Shown: in pieces, positions 57,096 through 64,000 of the stretch
Numbering within the stretch: the first letter of the stretch is position 1
Layout: the number at the start of each line of letters is the position of its first letter
From: Pseudomonas rhizophila
Lineage (GTDB): Bacteria; Pseudomonadota; Gammaproteobacteria; Pseudomonadales; Pseudomonadaceae
Direction of reading: 5' to 3'
DNA: 64,000 bases
Assembly (NCBI RefSeq): GCF_003033885.1
Contig: NZ_CP024081.1
Span: forward strand, 4,998,499-5,062,498
Notes under the pieces: model-generated
Seen by the model: only the letters and a program-made list of their open reading frames with translations
Told to the model about the DNA's origin: nothing
The model's database searches: none
Translations under genes and position numbers: made by a program

Positions 57096-58112
57096 ATGCA
57101 AGTGAAACACCTGCTGCTGATCGCCATCCTCGCATTGACTGCTGCTTGCTCGTCGAAGGAAGTCGTAGACGAAAACCTGAGCGAAGTCGAACTGTACCAA
57201 CAGGCGCAGACCGACCTGGACAACAACAGCTATACCAGCGCCACGGCCAAGCTCAAGGCCCTGGAGTCGCGGTATCCGTTTGGTCGCTATGCCGATCAGG
57301 CCCAGCTGGAGCTGATCTACGCCAACTACAAGAACGCCGAGCCGGAAGCTGCGAAATCCGCCGCCGAGCGCTTCATTCGTCTGCATCCGCAGCACCCGAA
57401 CGTCGATTACGCTTACTACCTCAAGGGCCTGACCTCCTTCGACCAGGACGTCGGCCTGCTGGCGCGCTTCCTGCCGCTGGACATGACCAAGCGGGACCCG
57501 GGCGCCGCGCGCGACTCCTACAACGAGTTCGCCCAGCTGACCAGCCGTTTCCCCAACAGCCGTTATTCGCCGGACGCCAAGCAGCGCATGATCTACCTGC
57601 GCAACCTGCTGGCCGCCTACGAAATCCACGTGGCTGACTACTACCTGACCCGTCAGGCCTACGTCGCTGCCGCCAACCGTGGCCGCTACGTGGTGGAAAA
57701 CTTCCAGGAAACCCCCTCGGTGGGCGACGGCCTGGCAGTGATGACCGAAGCCTACCAGCGCCTGCACCTGGACGACCTGGCCGCCACCAGCCTGGAAACC
57801 CTCAAGCTCAACTACCCGGATCACCCGTCCCTGGAGGATGGTCAGTTCACTCCACGAGTTGACGAGGCCGACAACCGTTCGTGGCTGAGCAAGGCGACCC
57901 TGGGCCTGATCGAATCCCGTCCACCTCTGCCGCCGGGCGAAACCCGCGCCAACCAGGACGTTCAGCGCCAGTTCCAGGATGCCAAGGAAGCCATTCCAAA
58001 CGAGCTCAAGCCCAAGGACGAAAATGGCGACGTGCTCGAAGAAGAAGAGCCTGAGAGCGAATCCAGCGATCGCTCCTGGTTCAGCTACATGACCTTCGGC
58101 CTGTTCGACTGA
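57096..58112 (+). CDS. bamD: Outer-membrane assembly lipoprotein BamD
   Basis: BamD is the essential lipoprotein of the BAM complex that inserts beta-barrel proteins. The 338-residue protein has lipobox LTAAC (Cys18), and the TPR region follows ('[32 protein letters not shown]', '[25 protein letters not shown]'). The acidic C-terminal extension beyond ~270 is longer than in E. coli BamD, typical of Pseudomonas (formerly ComL). I start at ATG 57096; the frame is open to 56943. Confidence 0.96.
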   Translation: MQVKHLLLIAILALTAACSSKEVVDENLSEVELYQQAQTDLDNNSYTSATAKLKALESRYPFGRYADQAQLELIYANYKNAEPEAAKSAAERFIRLHPQHPNVDYAYYLKGLTSFDQDVGLLARFLPLDMTKRDPGAARDSYNEFAQLTSRFPNSRYSPDAKQRMIYLRNLLAAYEIHVADYYLTRQAYVAAANRGRYVVENFQETPSVGDGLAVMTEAYQRLHLDDLAATSLETLKLNYPDHPSLEDGQFTPRVDEADNRSWLSKATLGLIESRPPLPPGETRANQDVQRQFQDAKEAIPNELKPKDENGDVLEEEEPESESSDRSWFSYMTFGLFD

Positions 58113-58130
58113 GGCCAGGTGTCAGCAAAA

Positions 58131-58157
58131 GGGAGGCCCGCGGGTCTCCCTTTTTTT
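58131..58157 (+). terminator. bamD terminator
   Basis: GGGAGGCCCG next to CGGGTCTCCC forms a near-perfect stem, followed by seven T. It lies 18 bp after the bamD stop. Confidence 0.88.
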
Positions 58158-58236
58158 GTGCCTGGATTTTATAGCGCTGTGCGCCGTTCCTGTCCTTGGC
58201 TAAACTGCCTGATCATTAGCCAAAAAGCCGCCCATC

Positions 58237-58470
58237 ATGCTTCGTTTACTGTTCTGGATCGCCCTGATTGCCGCCGCGATATGGTTGTGGCGCAAGTTCA
58301 AGGGGACCTCTGCCGCGCCGAACTCCCCTCGGGAACAGGACGCACCACCCATGGTCCGTTGCGCCCATTGCGGCGTGCACCTGCCGCGAGATCGGGCACT
58401 GGCCCTCGAACAACAGTGGTATTGCAGCCAGGCTCACCTCGAGCAAGGCCCGGGCACTCGTGACCGCTGA
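58237..58470 (+). CDS. PP0621 family protein (membrane-anchored zinc-ribbon-like)
   Basis: This 77-residue protein has one N-terminal membrane helix (MLRLLFWIALIAAAIWLWRKF) and a cytoplasmic zinc-ribbon-like end with CAHCG and 'YCSQAHLEQG'. It is always found just upstream of pilS in pseudomonads and overlaps the pilS start by 11 bp, so translational coupling is likely. A role in PilS signalling has not been shown as far as I know. Confidence 0.85.
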   Translation: MLRLLFWIALIAAAIWLWRKFKGTSAAPNSPREQDAPPMVRCAHCGVHLPRDRALALEQQWYCSQAHLEQGPGTRDR

Positions 58471-60052
58471 GCAAGCCTCAAGCCCTCGCGTCAAACAGGC
58501 GCAGCGCCTGCTGCGTCTCTATCACCTGTACCGTCTAAGCATCGGCATCACCCTGGTGTTGCTGATCTCCAGCAACATGGACAACCGCCTGCTGGAGTTC
58601 GCCAACGACGATTTGCTGCGCAGCGGCAGCTGGTTGTATCTGGTGCTGAATATCCTGCTGGTGGTGTTTCTTGAAAATACCCGCCGCCCAGCCCGGCTGT
58701 TCGGCCTGGCTCTGACCGACGTGCTGTTGTTGTCGTGGCTGTTCTACGCTGCCGGCGGCGCCCCCAGCGCCATCGGCAACCTGCTCATCGTCTCGGTGGC
58801 CATCGGCAATACGTTGTTGCGAGGCCGAATCGGCCTATTGATTGCCGCTGTCGCCACGCTGGGCATCGTCGGATCGAGCTTCTTCCTTGACCTCAGCGAT
58901 TCGAGCCGTCCCAGCAGTTATCTGCAGGCCGGTACCCTGGGGGCCTTGTGTTTTGCCGCCGCGCTGCTGGTGCAAGGCCTGACCCGACGCCTGGAAGCCA
59001 GTGAAATCCTCGCCGAACAACGGGCCAGCGAAGTAGTCGGTCTGGAAGCGCTCAACGCACTGATCCTGCAACGCATGCGCACCGGCATCCTGGTGCTCGA
59101 TCGCCAGCGCCGGGTGCAATTGGCTAACGAAAGCGCATTGAACCTGTTGGGCATGCACGACCTGGTCGGCCAGCGGCTCGACGACTGCTCCGGCGCCCTG
59201 GTGGAGCGGCTACAGCTGTGGTTGAACAACCCCAGCCTGCGTCCGCAAAGCCTGACCATTAACGGCACCGGCCTGACCTTGCAACCGAGTTTCATTGCCC
59301 TGGGGCATCACGATCAGCATCAGATCCTGGTCTTCCTCGAAGACCTGGCCCAAGTGGCCCAGCACGCCCAGCAGTTGAAACTCGCCTCCCTGGGGCGCCT
59401 CACCGCCGGTATCGCCCATGAAATCCGCAACCCGTTGGGGGCGATCAGCCATGCGGCGCAATTGCTGCGCGAGTCCGAGGAACTGAACGACGCAGATCGG
59501 CGTCTGACGCAGATCATCCAGGATCACTCCCAACGAATGAACCGCGTCATTGAAAACGTCCTGCAACTGTCCCGCCGCCAGCAGACCACGCCGCAGCGCC
59601 TGGATCTGCGGATCTGGCTCGACCAGTTCGTCCGACAAGCCCGGGAAAACGCGGCTGGGCATCAGCACTTGCACCTGAGCATCAACCCGGGTGACTACCT
59701 CACGCTGATGGACCCCGATCAGTTGACCCAGGTGCTCGACAACCTCCTGCGCAACGCCTGGCGTCACAGCGCGATGGCCCATGAAGAGGCTGAGGTCTGG
59801 CTGAAGCTGTTCATCGATCCCCACAGCCAGCTGTCCACGCTGGACATTATCGACAACGGCCCCGGCGTGACACCGGACCAGCAAGCGCATTTGTTCGAAC
59901 CTTTCTTCACCACCAGCAGCCAGGGCACCGGCCTTGGGCTCTATCTGTCCCGTGAGCTGTGCGAAAGCAACCAGGCCCGCCTAGACTTCAAACCACGCCA
60001 AGGCGGCGGCTGCTTTCGCATCACTTTTGCTCACGGACGGAAACAGATTTGA
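58460..60052 (+). CDS. pilS: Sensor histidine kinase PilS
   Basis: This 530-residue kinase has six membrane helices in the N-terminal ~170 residues, a PAS-like domain (~200-300), and a HisKA domain with His320 ('GRLTAGIAHEIRNPLGAISHAAQ'). The ATPase has 'LDNLLRNAWRHS', 'DNGPGVTPDQ' and 'GTGLGLYLSREL'. PilS phosphorylates PilR and, in P. aeruginosa, is inhibited by PilA subunits in the membrane. GTG 58460 is chosen; it gives the same 530-residue length as P. aeruginosa PilS. The frame is open to 58268. Confidence 0.95.
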   Translation: MTAEQASSPRVKQAQRLLRLYHLYRLSIGITLVLLISSNMDNRLLEFANDDLLRSGSWLYLVLNILLVVFLENTRRPARLFGLALTDVLLLSWLFYAAGGAPSAIGNLLIVSVAIGNTLLRGRIGLLIAAVATLGIVGSSFFLDLSDSSRPSSYLQAGTLGALCFAAALLVQGLTRRLEASEILAEQRASEVVGLEALNALILQRMRTGILVLDRQRRVQLANESALNLLGMHDLVGQRLDDCSGALVERLQLWLNNPSLRPQSLTINGTGLTLQPSFIALGHHDQHQILVFLEDLAQVAQHAQQLKLASLGRLTAGIAHEIRNPLGAISHAAQLLRESEELNDADRRLTQIIQDHSQRMNRVIENVLQLSRRQQTTPQRLDLRIWLDQFVRQARENAAGHQHLHLSINPGDYLTLMDPDQLTQVLDNLLRNAWRHSAMAHEEAEVWLKLFIDPHSQLSTLDIIDNGPGVTPDQQAHLFEPFFTTSSQGTGLGLYLSRELCESNQARLDFKPRQGGGCFRITFAHGRKQI

Positions 60053-61395
60053 CTACGCGCTCACGGCAACGAATCCTGATCGTCGATGACGAACCGGACA
60101 TCCGCGAACTCCTGGACATTACCCTGGGCCGGATGAAACTCGACACCCGCAGCGCCGAGAACCTTGCCCAGGCCCGGGCCCTGCTGGCTGAAGACACCTT
60201 TGACCTGTGCCTGACCGACATGCGCCTGCCCGACGGCACTGGCCTGGAGCTGGTGCAACATATCCAGCAACGCTACCCGCAATTGCCCGTGGCAATGATC
60301 ACCGCCTACGGGAGCCTGGAAACCGCCATCGACGCCCTCAAGGCCGGCGCCTTCGACTTCCTGACCAAACCGGTCGACCTGGGTCGGCTGCGTGAGCTGG
60401 TAACCAGCGCATTACGCCTGCCGTCGGTCGCCATCCCGGCGGCGTCCATCGAGCGCTGTCTGCTGGGCGATTCCCCGCCGATGCACAACGTCCGCAAACA
60501 GATCGAAAAACTCGCTCGCAGTCAGGCGCCGGTCTACATCAGCGGGGAATCGGGTTGCGGCAAGGAACTGGTCGCCCGGTTGATCCATGAGCAAGGCCCG
60601 CGTTCCGCCCAGCGTTTTGTGCCGGTCAACTGTGGGGCGATTCCCACGGAGCTGATGGAAAGCGAGTTTTTCGGCCATCGAAAAGGCAGCTTCAGCGGCG
60701 CCATCGAAGACAAACCGGGACTGTTCCAGGCCGCTCACGGCGGGACCTTGTTCCTTGACGAAGTGGCCGACCTGCCCCTGGCGATGCAAGTCAAATTGCT
60801 GCGGGCCATCCAGGAAAAAGCCGTGCGGGCCGTTGGTGGCCAGCAGGAAGAAGTGGTGGATGTACGAATTCTTTGCGCCACCCACAAGGACCTGGACGCC
60901 GAAGTCACCGCCGGGCGCTTTCGCCAGGACCTGTACTATCGACTCAACGTCATCGAACTGCGCGTCCCGCCGCTGCGCGAACGCCGCGAAGACATCGAAT
61001 CGCTCGCCAATCATACCCTCCAGCGCCTGGCCGCCAACACCGGCAGCCCCGCGGTCAAGCTCCATCCCCAAGCTCTGGACGCCCTTCGAAACTACCGCTT
61101 CCCGGGCAATGTTCGGGAACTGGAAAACATGCTCGAACGCGCCTACACCCTTTGCGAGCACCAGTTGATCGAAGCCCACGACCTGCGCCTGGCCGAGGGC
61201 ATCAGCACCACCGACGCAGGCAGCCCCGACCTGATGCGGGTCGATAACCTGGAAGACTATCTGGAGGACGTCGAACGCAAACTCATCCTCCAGGCTTTGG
61301 AGGAAACCCGCTGGAACCGCACGGCGGCGGCCCAACGGTTGAAGTTGTCGTTTCGGTCGATGCGGTATCGGTTGAAGAAGTTGGGGTTGGATTGA
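60049..61395 (+). CDS. pilR: Sigma54-dependent response regulator PilR
   Basis: This 448-residue NtrC-type activator has a receiver with Asp57 ('LCLTDMRLPDGTG'). The AAA+ domain has Walker A GESGCGKE, and its sigma54-contact loop reads GSFSGA (213-218) rather than GAFTGA. A Fis-type helix-turn-helix is at the C-terminus ('NRTAAAQRLKLSFRSMRYRLKKLG'). It should activate the pilA promoter at 41231-41248. The start is probably TTG at 60049, overlapping the pilS stop; no ATG exists near the conserved N-terminus. Confidence 0.93.
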   Translation: MTTRSRQRILIVDDEPDIRELLDITLGRMKLDTRSAENLAQARALLAEDTFDLCLTDMRLPDGTGLELVQHIQQRYPQLPVAMITAYGSLETAIDALKAGAFDFLTKPVDLGRLRELVTSALRLPSVAIPAASIERCLLGDSPPMHNVRKQIEKLARSQAPVYISGESGCGKELVARLIHEQGPRSAQRFVPVNCGAIPTELMESEFFGHRKGSFSGAIEDKPGLFQAAHGGTLFLDEVADLPLAMQVKLLRAIQEKAVRAVGGQQEEVVDVRILCATHKDLDAEVTAGRFRQDLYYRLNVIELRVPPLRERREDIESLANHTLQRLAANTGSPAVKLHPQALDALRNYRFPGNVRELENMLERAYTLCEHQLIEAHDLRLAEGISTTDAGSPDLMRVDNLEDYLEDVERKLILQALEETRWNRTAAAQRLKLSFRSMRYRLKKLGLD

Positions 61396-61445
61396 GGCGC
61401 GGTCCTGATGCTCCTACTTACCCCGTGTTTGCCTTGGCAGCTCTT

Positions 61446-61811
61446 CTAGCCTTCCGCCACCGGCACCCGCTCATCCAGCACACGGTTGGCCAACAACTCG
61501 CTCAGCTCAATCAACTGTTGCACTCCCAATGCGACATGCCGTCGCGAGCCTTCGAGTTCGAAGGCCAGGTCGCTGACGGTTGCGTTGGCTGAGGCCAGGG
61601 TTTCGCTGAGGTTGGCGAGCAGGCATTCGGTGTCGATGCCATCCACCACGGCGAACAGTTGGGTTGAGGTTGGTTTCTTTTTGGTTTCGGGCTTTGGGCC
61701 GAGGTAATAGTCGAGGGCGCGCTGGGCGGCTTCATCGAGTTTTTGAGAATCGAGCCCGCCATGGGCTGACGAGGGATCGGTTTCGGGGGGATTGGGTGTG
61801 ACTTTGATCAT
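61446..61811 (-). CDS. DUF6124 family protein
   Basis: This 121-residue Pseudomonas-specific protein has the typical N-terminus MIKVTPNPPETDPSSAHGGL and core 'LDEAAQRALDYYLGPKP'. Fluorescent pseudomonads often carry several paralogues with similar leaders. No enzymatic motif, signal or membrane helix is seen; it is largely helical. I start at ATG 61811. The ribosome-binding site GGAG is in the 3' arm of a small hairpin (61819-61833). Function unknown. Confidence 0.8.
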   Translation of the reverse strand: MIKVTPNPPETDPSSAHGGLDSQKLDEAAQRALDYYLGPKPETKKKPTSTQLFAVVDGIDTECLLANLSETLASANATVSDLAFELEGSRRHVALGVQQLIELSELLANRVLDERVPVAEG

Positions 61812-61818
61812 CGTGCAT

Positions 61819-61867
61819 CTCCAAGTTTTGGAGCTGCCACCGATCGCCGCGACGCGATTGGAGGTGG
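61819..61867 (-). promoter_or_regulatory. Structured leader of the DUF6124 gene
   Basis: Two hairpins are evident on the mRNA strand: one pairing CCACC...ATCGC with GCGAT...GGTGG (61837-61867), and one CTCCAA-loop-TTGGAG (61819-61833) that contains the GGAG ribosome-binding site 7 nt before the ATG. Translation control by an RNA-binding protein or sRNA is possible. This is inference from structure only. Confidence 0.5.
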
Positions 61868-62164
61868 TAGCTGTACGCAGGTTCGCGGACCGAACTTGGA
61901 GCCTCCGGCATACCCGAAGGTATCCCACGCACAGCCAACCATGACAGAACGACAAATACCGAAGCCCTGTCGTCGTCTGGAATTATGCACCAAGTTAGCG
62001 GGCCGCGACGCCCGGTCGCTGAATTGGCAGCGACGGAAAAAGGTTAGCCAGAGTTCTTCCCACCCGGCAACCGCCAGAACTCGTCGGAAAATTCGGCTTG
62101 AATTAGGGGCTTTGTCCGACCATTCCCACAAATTCTGGTTGGCTGTGAAGGCGCTATTGTGAGT

Positions 62165-62432
62165 GTGTATATCCATTTCTGCGGTAACGGCTACTTAGGG
62201 TTCCGCCCTTACGGCGGCTCACTTTTGAACAGCGCAAAAGTAAGCAAAACGCTTCTGCCCCACCACTCGGCACCTCGCTTAGGCTCGGTGTGCCCTCACT
62301 CCGGCATTGCTCCGTGGGCCCGCCGCGAAGGGCCATCCATGGCCCAGCGCGGCTATCCCGGCATCCATGCCGGGATGCCCACTCCACAATGCCTGCGTTC
62401 GGCCAGCGTGGTTAACGGGGCGCCGAGATCAA
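62165..62432 (+). repeat. Left arm of a 0.9-kb inverted repeat
   Basis: The arm runs from GTATATCCATTTCTGCGGTA to GGGGCGCCGAGATCAA. The reverse complement recurs at 62795-63066 with about 90 percent identity by eye over about 265 bp. It contains short internal hairpins such as CCCGGCATCCATGCCGGG. Sequences of this kind recur in P. fluorescens-group genomes, from memory. Confidence 0.88.
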
Positions 62433-62488
62433 CGTCCTCCGCGAGGCGGCCTGACAGCCGGCCTGGTTTTGGGCGAACGCGTTTCTCC

Positions 62489-62574
62489 TGTGGGAGCGAG
62501 CCTGCTCGCGATAGCGACACCTCGGTTGCATCGAGGGTGGATGGGCTGACATCGCGAGCAGGCTCGCTCCCACA
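62489..62574. repeat. REPIN inside the inverted repeat
   Basis: Standard doublet with GTGGGAGCGAGCCTGCTCGCGATAGCG and its inverted partner. It lies in the spacer between the two long arms. Confidence 0.9.
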
Positions 62575-62587
62575 CTGGGATAGGGCT

Positions 62588-62786
62588 ACGCCCGCAAGAG
62601 ACAGGCCGGCTGTCAGGCCGCCTCGCGAGCAGGCTTTGCTCCCACAGGTCCGGCTCAACATGTCTGATGGGTGTACACCCGCAAAAAACAGGCCGACTGT
62701 CAGGCCGCCTCGCGAGCAAGCTTTGCTCCCACAGGTCCGATGGGTGTACACCCGCAAAAAACAGGCCGGCTGTCAGGCCGCCTCGC
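62588..62786. repeat. Tandem repeats of a CAGGCCGGCTGTCAGGCCGCC unit
   Basis: The core CAGGCCGGCTGTCAGGCCGC begins at 62602, 62689 (one G-to-A change) and 62762, each followed by CTCGC and, in the first two, by a single REP-like GAGCARGCTTTGCTCCCAC and a GGGTGTACACCC palindrome. Further copies lie near 63079 and 63151, and one inverted copy at 62443-62465. Confidence 0.85.
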
Positions 62787-62794
62787 TTTTGATT

Positions 62795-63066
62795 TTGATC
62801 TGGGGCGCCCCGTTAACCACGCTGGCCGAACGCAGGTATTGTGGAGTGGGCACCTCGGCATGGATGCCGAGGTAGCCGCGCTGGGCCATGGATGGCCCTT
62901 CGCGGCGGGCCCACGGAGCAATGCCGGAGTGAGGGCATGCCGAGCCTAGGCGAGGCACCGAGTGGTGGGGCAAGAGCGTTTTGGTTACTTTTGCGCTCTT
63001 CAAAAGTGACCCGCCGTAAGGGCGGAACCATAAGTAGCCGTTACCGCAGAAACGGATATATACCCA
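62795..63066 (-). repeat. Right arm of the 0.9-kb inverted repeat
   Basis: This is the mirror of the left arm. Differences are scattered single changes, for example in the internal hairpin (CCTCGGCATGGATGCCGAGG against CCCGGCATCCATGCCGGG), where compensating changes keep the stem paired. Confidence 0.88.
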
Positions 63067-63078
63067 ACCAACAAAACC

Positions 63079-63176
63079 CTGGCCGGCTGTCAGGCCGCCA
63101 TCGCGAGCAGGCTCGCTCCCACAGTTGGATCCGGGTACAACCGTGAGAGACAGGCCGGCTGTCAGGCCGCCTCGTC
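63079..63176. repeat. REP hairpin between two copies of the CAGGCCGGCTGTCAGGCCGC unit
   Basis: Unit copies near 63079 and 63151 flank a single REP hairpin (ATCGCGAGCAGGCTCGCTCCC, 63100-63120). They lie outside the right inverted-repeat arm, so the array extends beyond the element. Confidence 0.8.
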
Positions 63177-63207
63177 ACCAAGCTCACCCCCAAGCCAAAG
63201 CCGAACC

Positions 63208-64000
63208 TTACAACCGCCCCGCCGGCGCATAAGGCGCAGGATCAATCACCGGCTCACGCCCCAACATCACATCAACAAACAACCGACACGACGCCGGAGC
63301 CAACACCAACCCATTGCGATAATGCCCACAGTTCAACCACAACCCCGAAAACCCCGGCACCTCACCAATATAGGGAATGCCCTCCGGCGATCCAGGCCGC
63401 AACCCGGCCCAATGCCCGACCACCTCGGCGTCCGCCAGCGCAGGAATCAGCTGCTGCGCCGACGCCTTCAGGCTATCGAGCGCAACATCGGTCGGGGTCT
63501 TGTCGAAGCCTTCGCGCTCCAGCGTACTGCCCACCAGAATATGCCCGTCGCGACGCGGAATCGCATAACGGCCCTTGGCCAGGACCATGCTCGATAGAAA
63601 ATCCGACGCACATTTGTACAGAATCATCTGGCCCTTGACCGGCTCGACCGGCAACTTCAGCCCCAGAGTCTTGAGCAGTTCACCGCTCCAGGCGCCCGCC
63701 GCCAGGACCACCTGATCGCCAAGGATCGGCCCCTCGGAGCTGTTAACCCCCACAATACGCCCACCGTCGCGGATGAACCCGCCGACCTCGCATTGCTCAT
63801 GCAGCGTGACATTGGGTAGCGCCAGCAACGCAGCCTTGAGGGACTTCACCAACCGGGGATTGCGCACATTGGCCACATCGGCCATGTGGATCGCCCGGGA
63901 GAAACCCGCGCCCAGTACTGGCACCGCGTCATGGACAGCCGAGATTTCCACAGCCCGCAACGGGCGCCCTTCCCGCTCGGCCCAGGCCAGTGCTTCGGCC
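63208..64000 (-). CDS. thiO: Glycine oxidase ThiO (5' end beyond the window)
   Basis: This is the C-terminal part of an FAD-dependent D-amino acid/glycine oxidase. The frame stays open to the window edge (…AEALAWAEREGRPLRAVEIS), so the first ~100 residues, including the N-terminal dinucleotide-binding motif, are missing here. Visible are 'AAGAWSGELLKTLGLKLPVEPVKGQMILY', 'ILVGSTLEREGFDKTPT' and 'HWAGLRPGSPEGIPYIGEVPGFSGLWLNCGHYRNGLVLAP'. ThiO makes dehydroglycine for the thiazole of thiamine. In P. aeruginosa the same gene follows pilSR. Confidence 0.9.
   Translation of the reverse strand, partial: AEALAWAEREGRPLRAVEISAVHDAVPVLGAGFSRAIHMADVANVRNPRLVKSLKAALLALPNVTLHEQCEVGGFIRDGGRIVGVNSSEGPILGDQVVLAAGAWSGELLKTLGLKLPVEPVKGQMILYKCASDFLSSMVLAKGRYAIPRRDGHILVGSTLEREGFDKTPTDVALDSLKASAQQLIPALADAEVVGHWAGLRPGSPEGIPYIGEVPGFSGLWLNCGHYRNGLVLAPASCRLFVDVMLGREPVIDPAPYAPAGRL

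Larger units (their letters stand above)
61868..63207. other. Long non-coding region with repeat composite
   Basis: No credible gene lies in these 1.3 kb. They contain a long imperfect inverted repeat (arms about 62165-62432 and 62795-63066), a REPIN and tandem repeat units between the arms, and more REP and repeat units beyond the right arm. Open frames across the arms occur on both strands but arise from the repeat sequence. Confidence 0.8.

Noticed and set aside
62159..62875. 238-codon open frame and several shorter ones inside the inverted repeat
   Set aside because: They follow the repeat arms on both strands, have no start signal and contain REP-derived peptides; treated as repeat sequence.
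62588..63176. CRISPR-like repeat array
   Set aside because: The repeats have unequal spacing, are linked to REP hairpins, occur in both orientations and have no spacers of uniform length or cas genes.

Overview
The window is a stretch of core chromosome from a fluorescent Pseudomonas, most like the P. fluorescens / P. koreensis / P. mandelii type. It is GC-rich and gene-dense. Diagnostic loci are cbrX-cbrA-cbrB-crcZ, prrF with phuTUVW, pilA|pilBCD and pilSR, plus many copies of the Pseudomonas REP hairpin (core GTGGGAGCGAGCnTGCTCGCG). From memory, gene order follows P. aeruginosa PAO1 in two blocks: about PA4690-PA4739 (window 1-40.5 kb) and about PA4525-PA4548 (40.7-64 kb). The join lies between a BON-domain gene and pilA. 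I see no prophage, insertion-sequence transposase, CRISPR array or defence island.

Layout: (1) 1-330, promoters of an rRNA operon whose 16S gene lies off the left edge. (2) 0.33-6.6 kb, minus strand: ilvI-ilvH-ilvC (branched-chain amino acids), pssA (phosphatidylserine), msrPQ (periplasmic Met-sulfoxide repair). (3) 6.7-13.1 kb: DUF4124 protein, mrcB (PBP1B) with a TPR lipoprotein and a YqcC protein, an APT/P-loop kinase, pentapeptide and TfoX-C proteins. (4) 13.2-17.0 kb: Fur-controlled sRNA PrrF facing the haem ABC operon phuTUVW. (5) 17.2-21.3 kb: Rieske protein, sfsA, aminotransferase, dksA, gluQ. (6) 21.3-26.5 kb: cbrX-cbrA-cbrB and the sRNA CrcZ, the carbon-catabolite-repression switch. 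(7) 26.6-36.5 kb: pcnB, folK, panB-panC-panD, pgi, acs, an rRNA methyltransferase. (8) 36.6-40.5 kb: DUF748, DUF2845 and BON envelope proteins.

(9) 40.8-46 kb: pilA divergent from pilBCD-coaE-yacG. (10) 46-51.7 kb: CbiM-like permease, DUF1780, MOSC, DUF3094, NDH-2, chemoreceptor. (11) 51.8-52.4 kb: four tRNAs (Asn-Pro-Lys-Pro) on the minus strand behind an rrn-like promoter. (12) 52.5-58.1 kb: clpB with a sigma32-type promoter, pgeF-rluD, divergent bamD. (13) 58.2-61.4 kb: PP0621 protein, pilS-pilR. (14) 61.4-64 kb: DUF6124 protein, a 0.9 kb inverted-repeat/REP composite, and the 5'-truncated thiO.

Three regulatory circuits can be followed within the window. CbrAB should activate the sigma54 promoter of crcZ, and CrcZ sequesters Hfq/Crc; the acs ribosome-binding site carries six consecutive AAN-like triplets, a good candidate Hfq/Crc target. 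PilSR should activate the sigma54 promoter seen in front of pilA. Fur boxes sit on both the prrF and phuT promoters. I found no clearly new biological system. The least explained items are a possible ilv leader peptide, the panB leader, a hairpin covering the DUF6124 ribosome-binding site, and the repeat composite near the right end.
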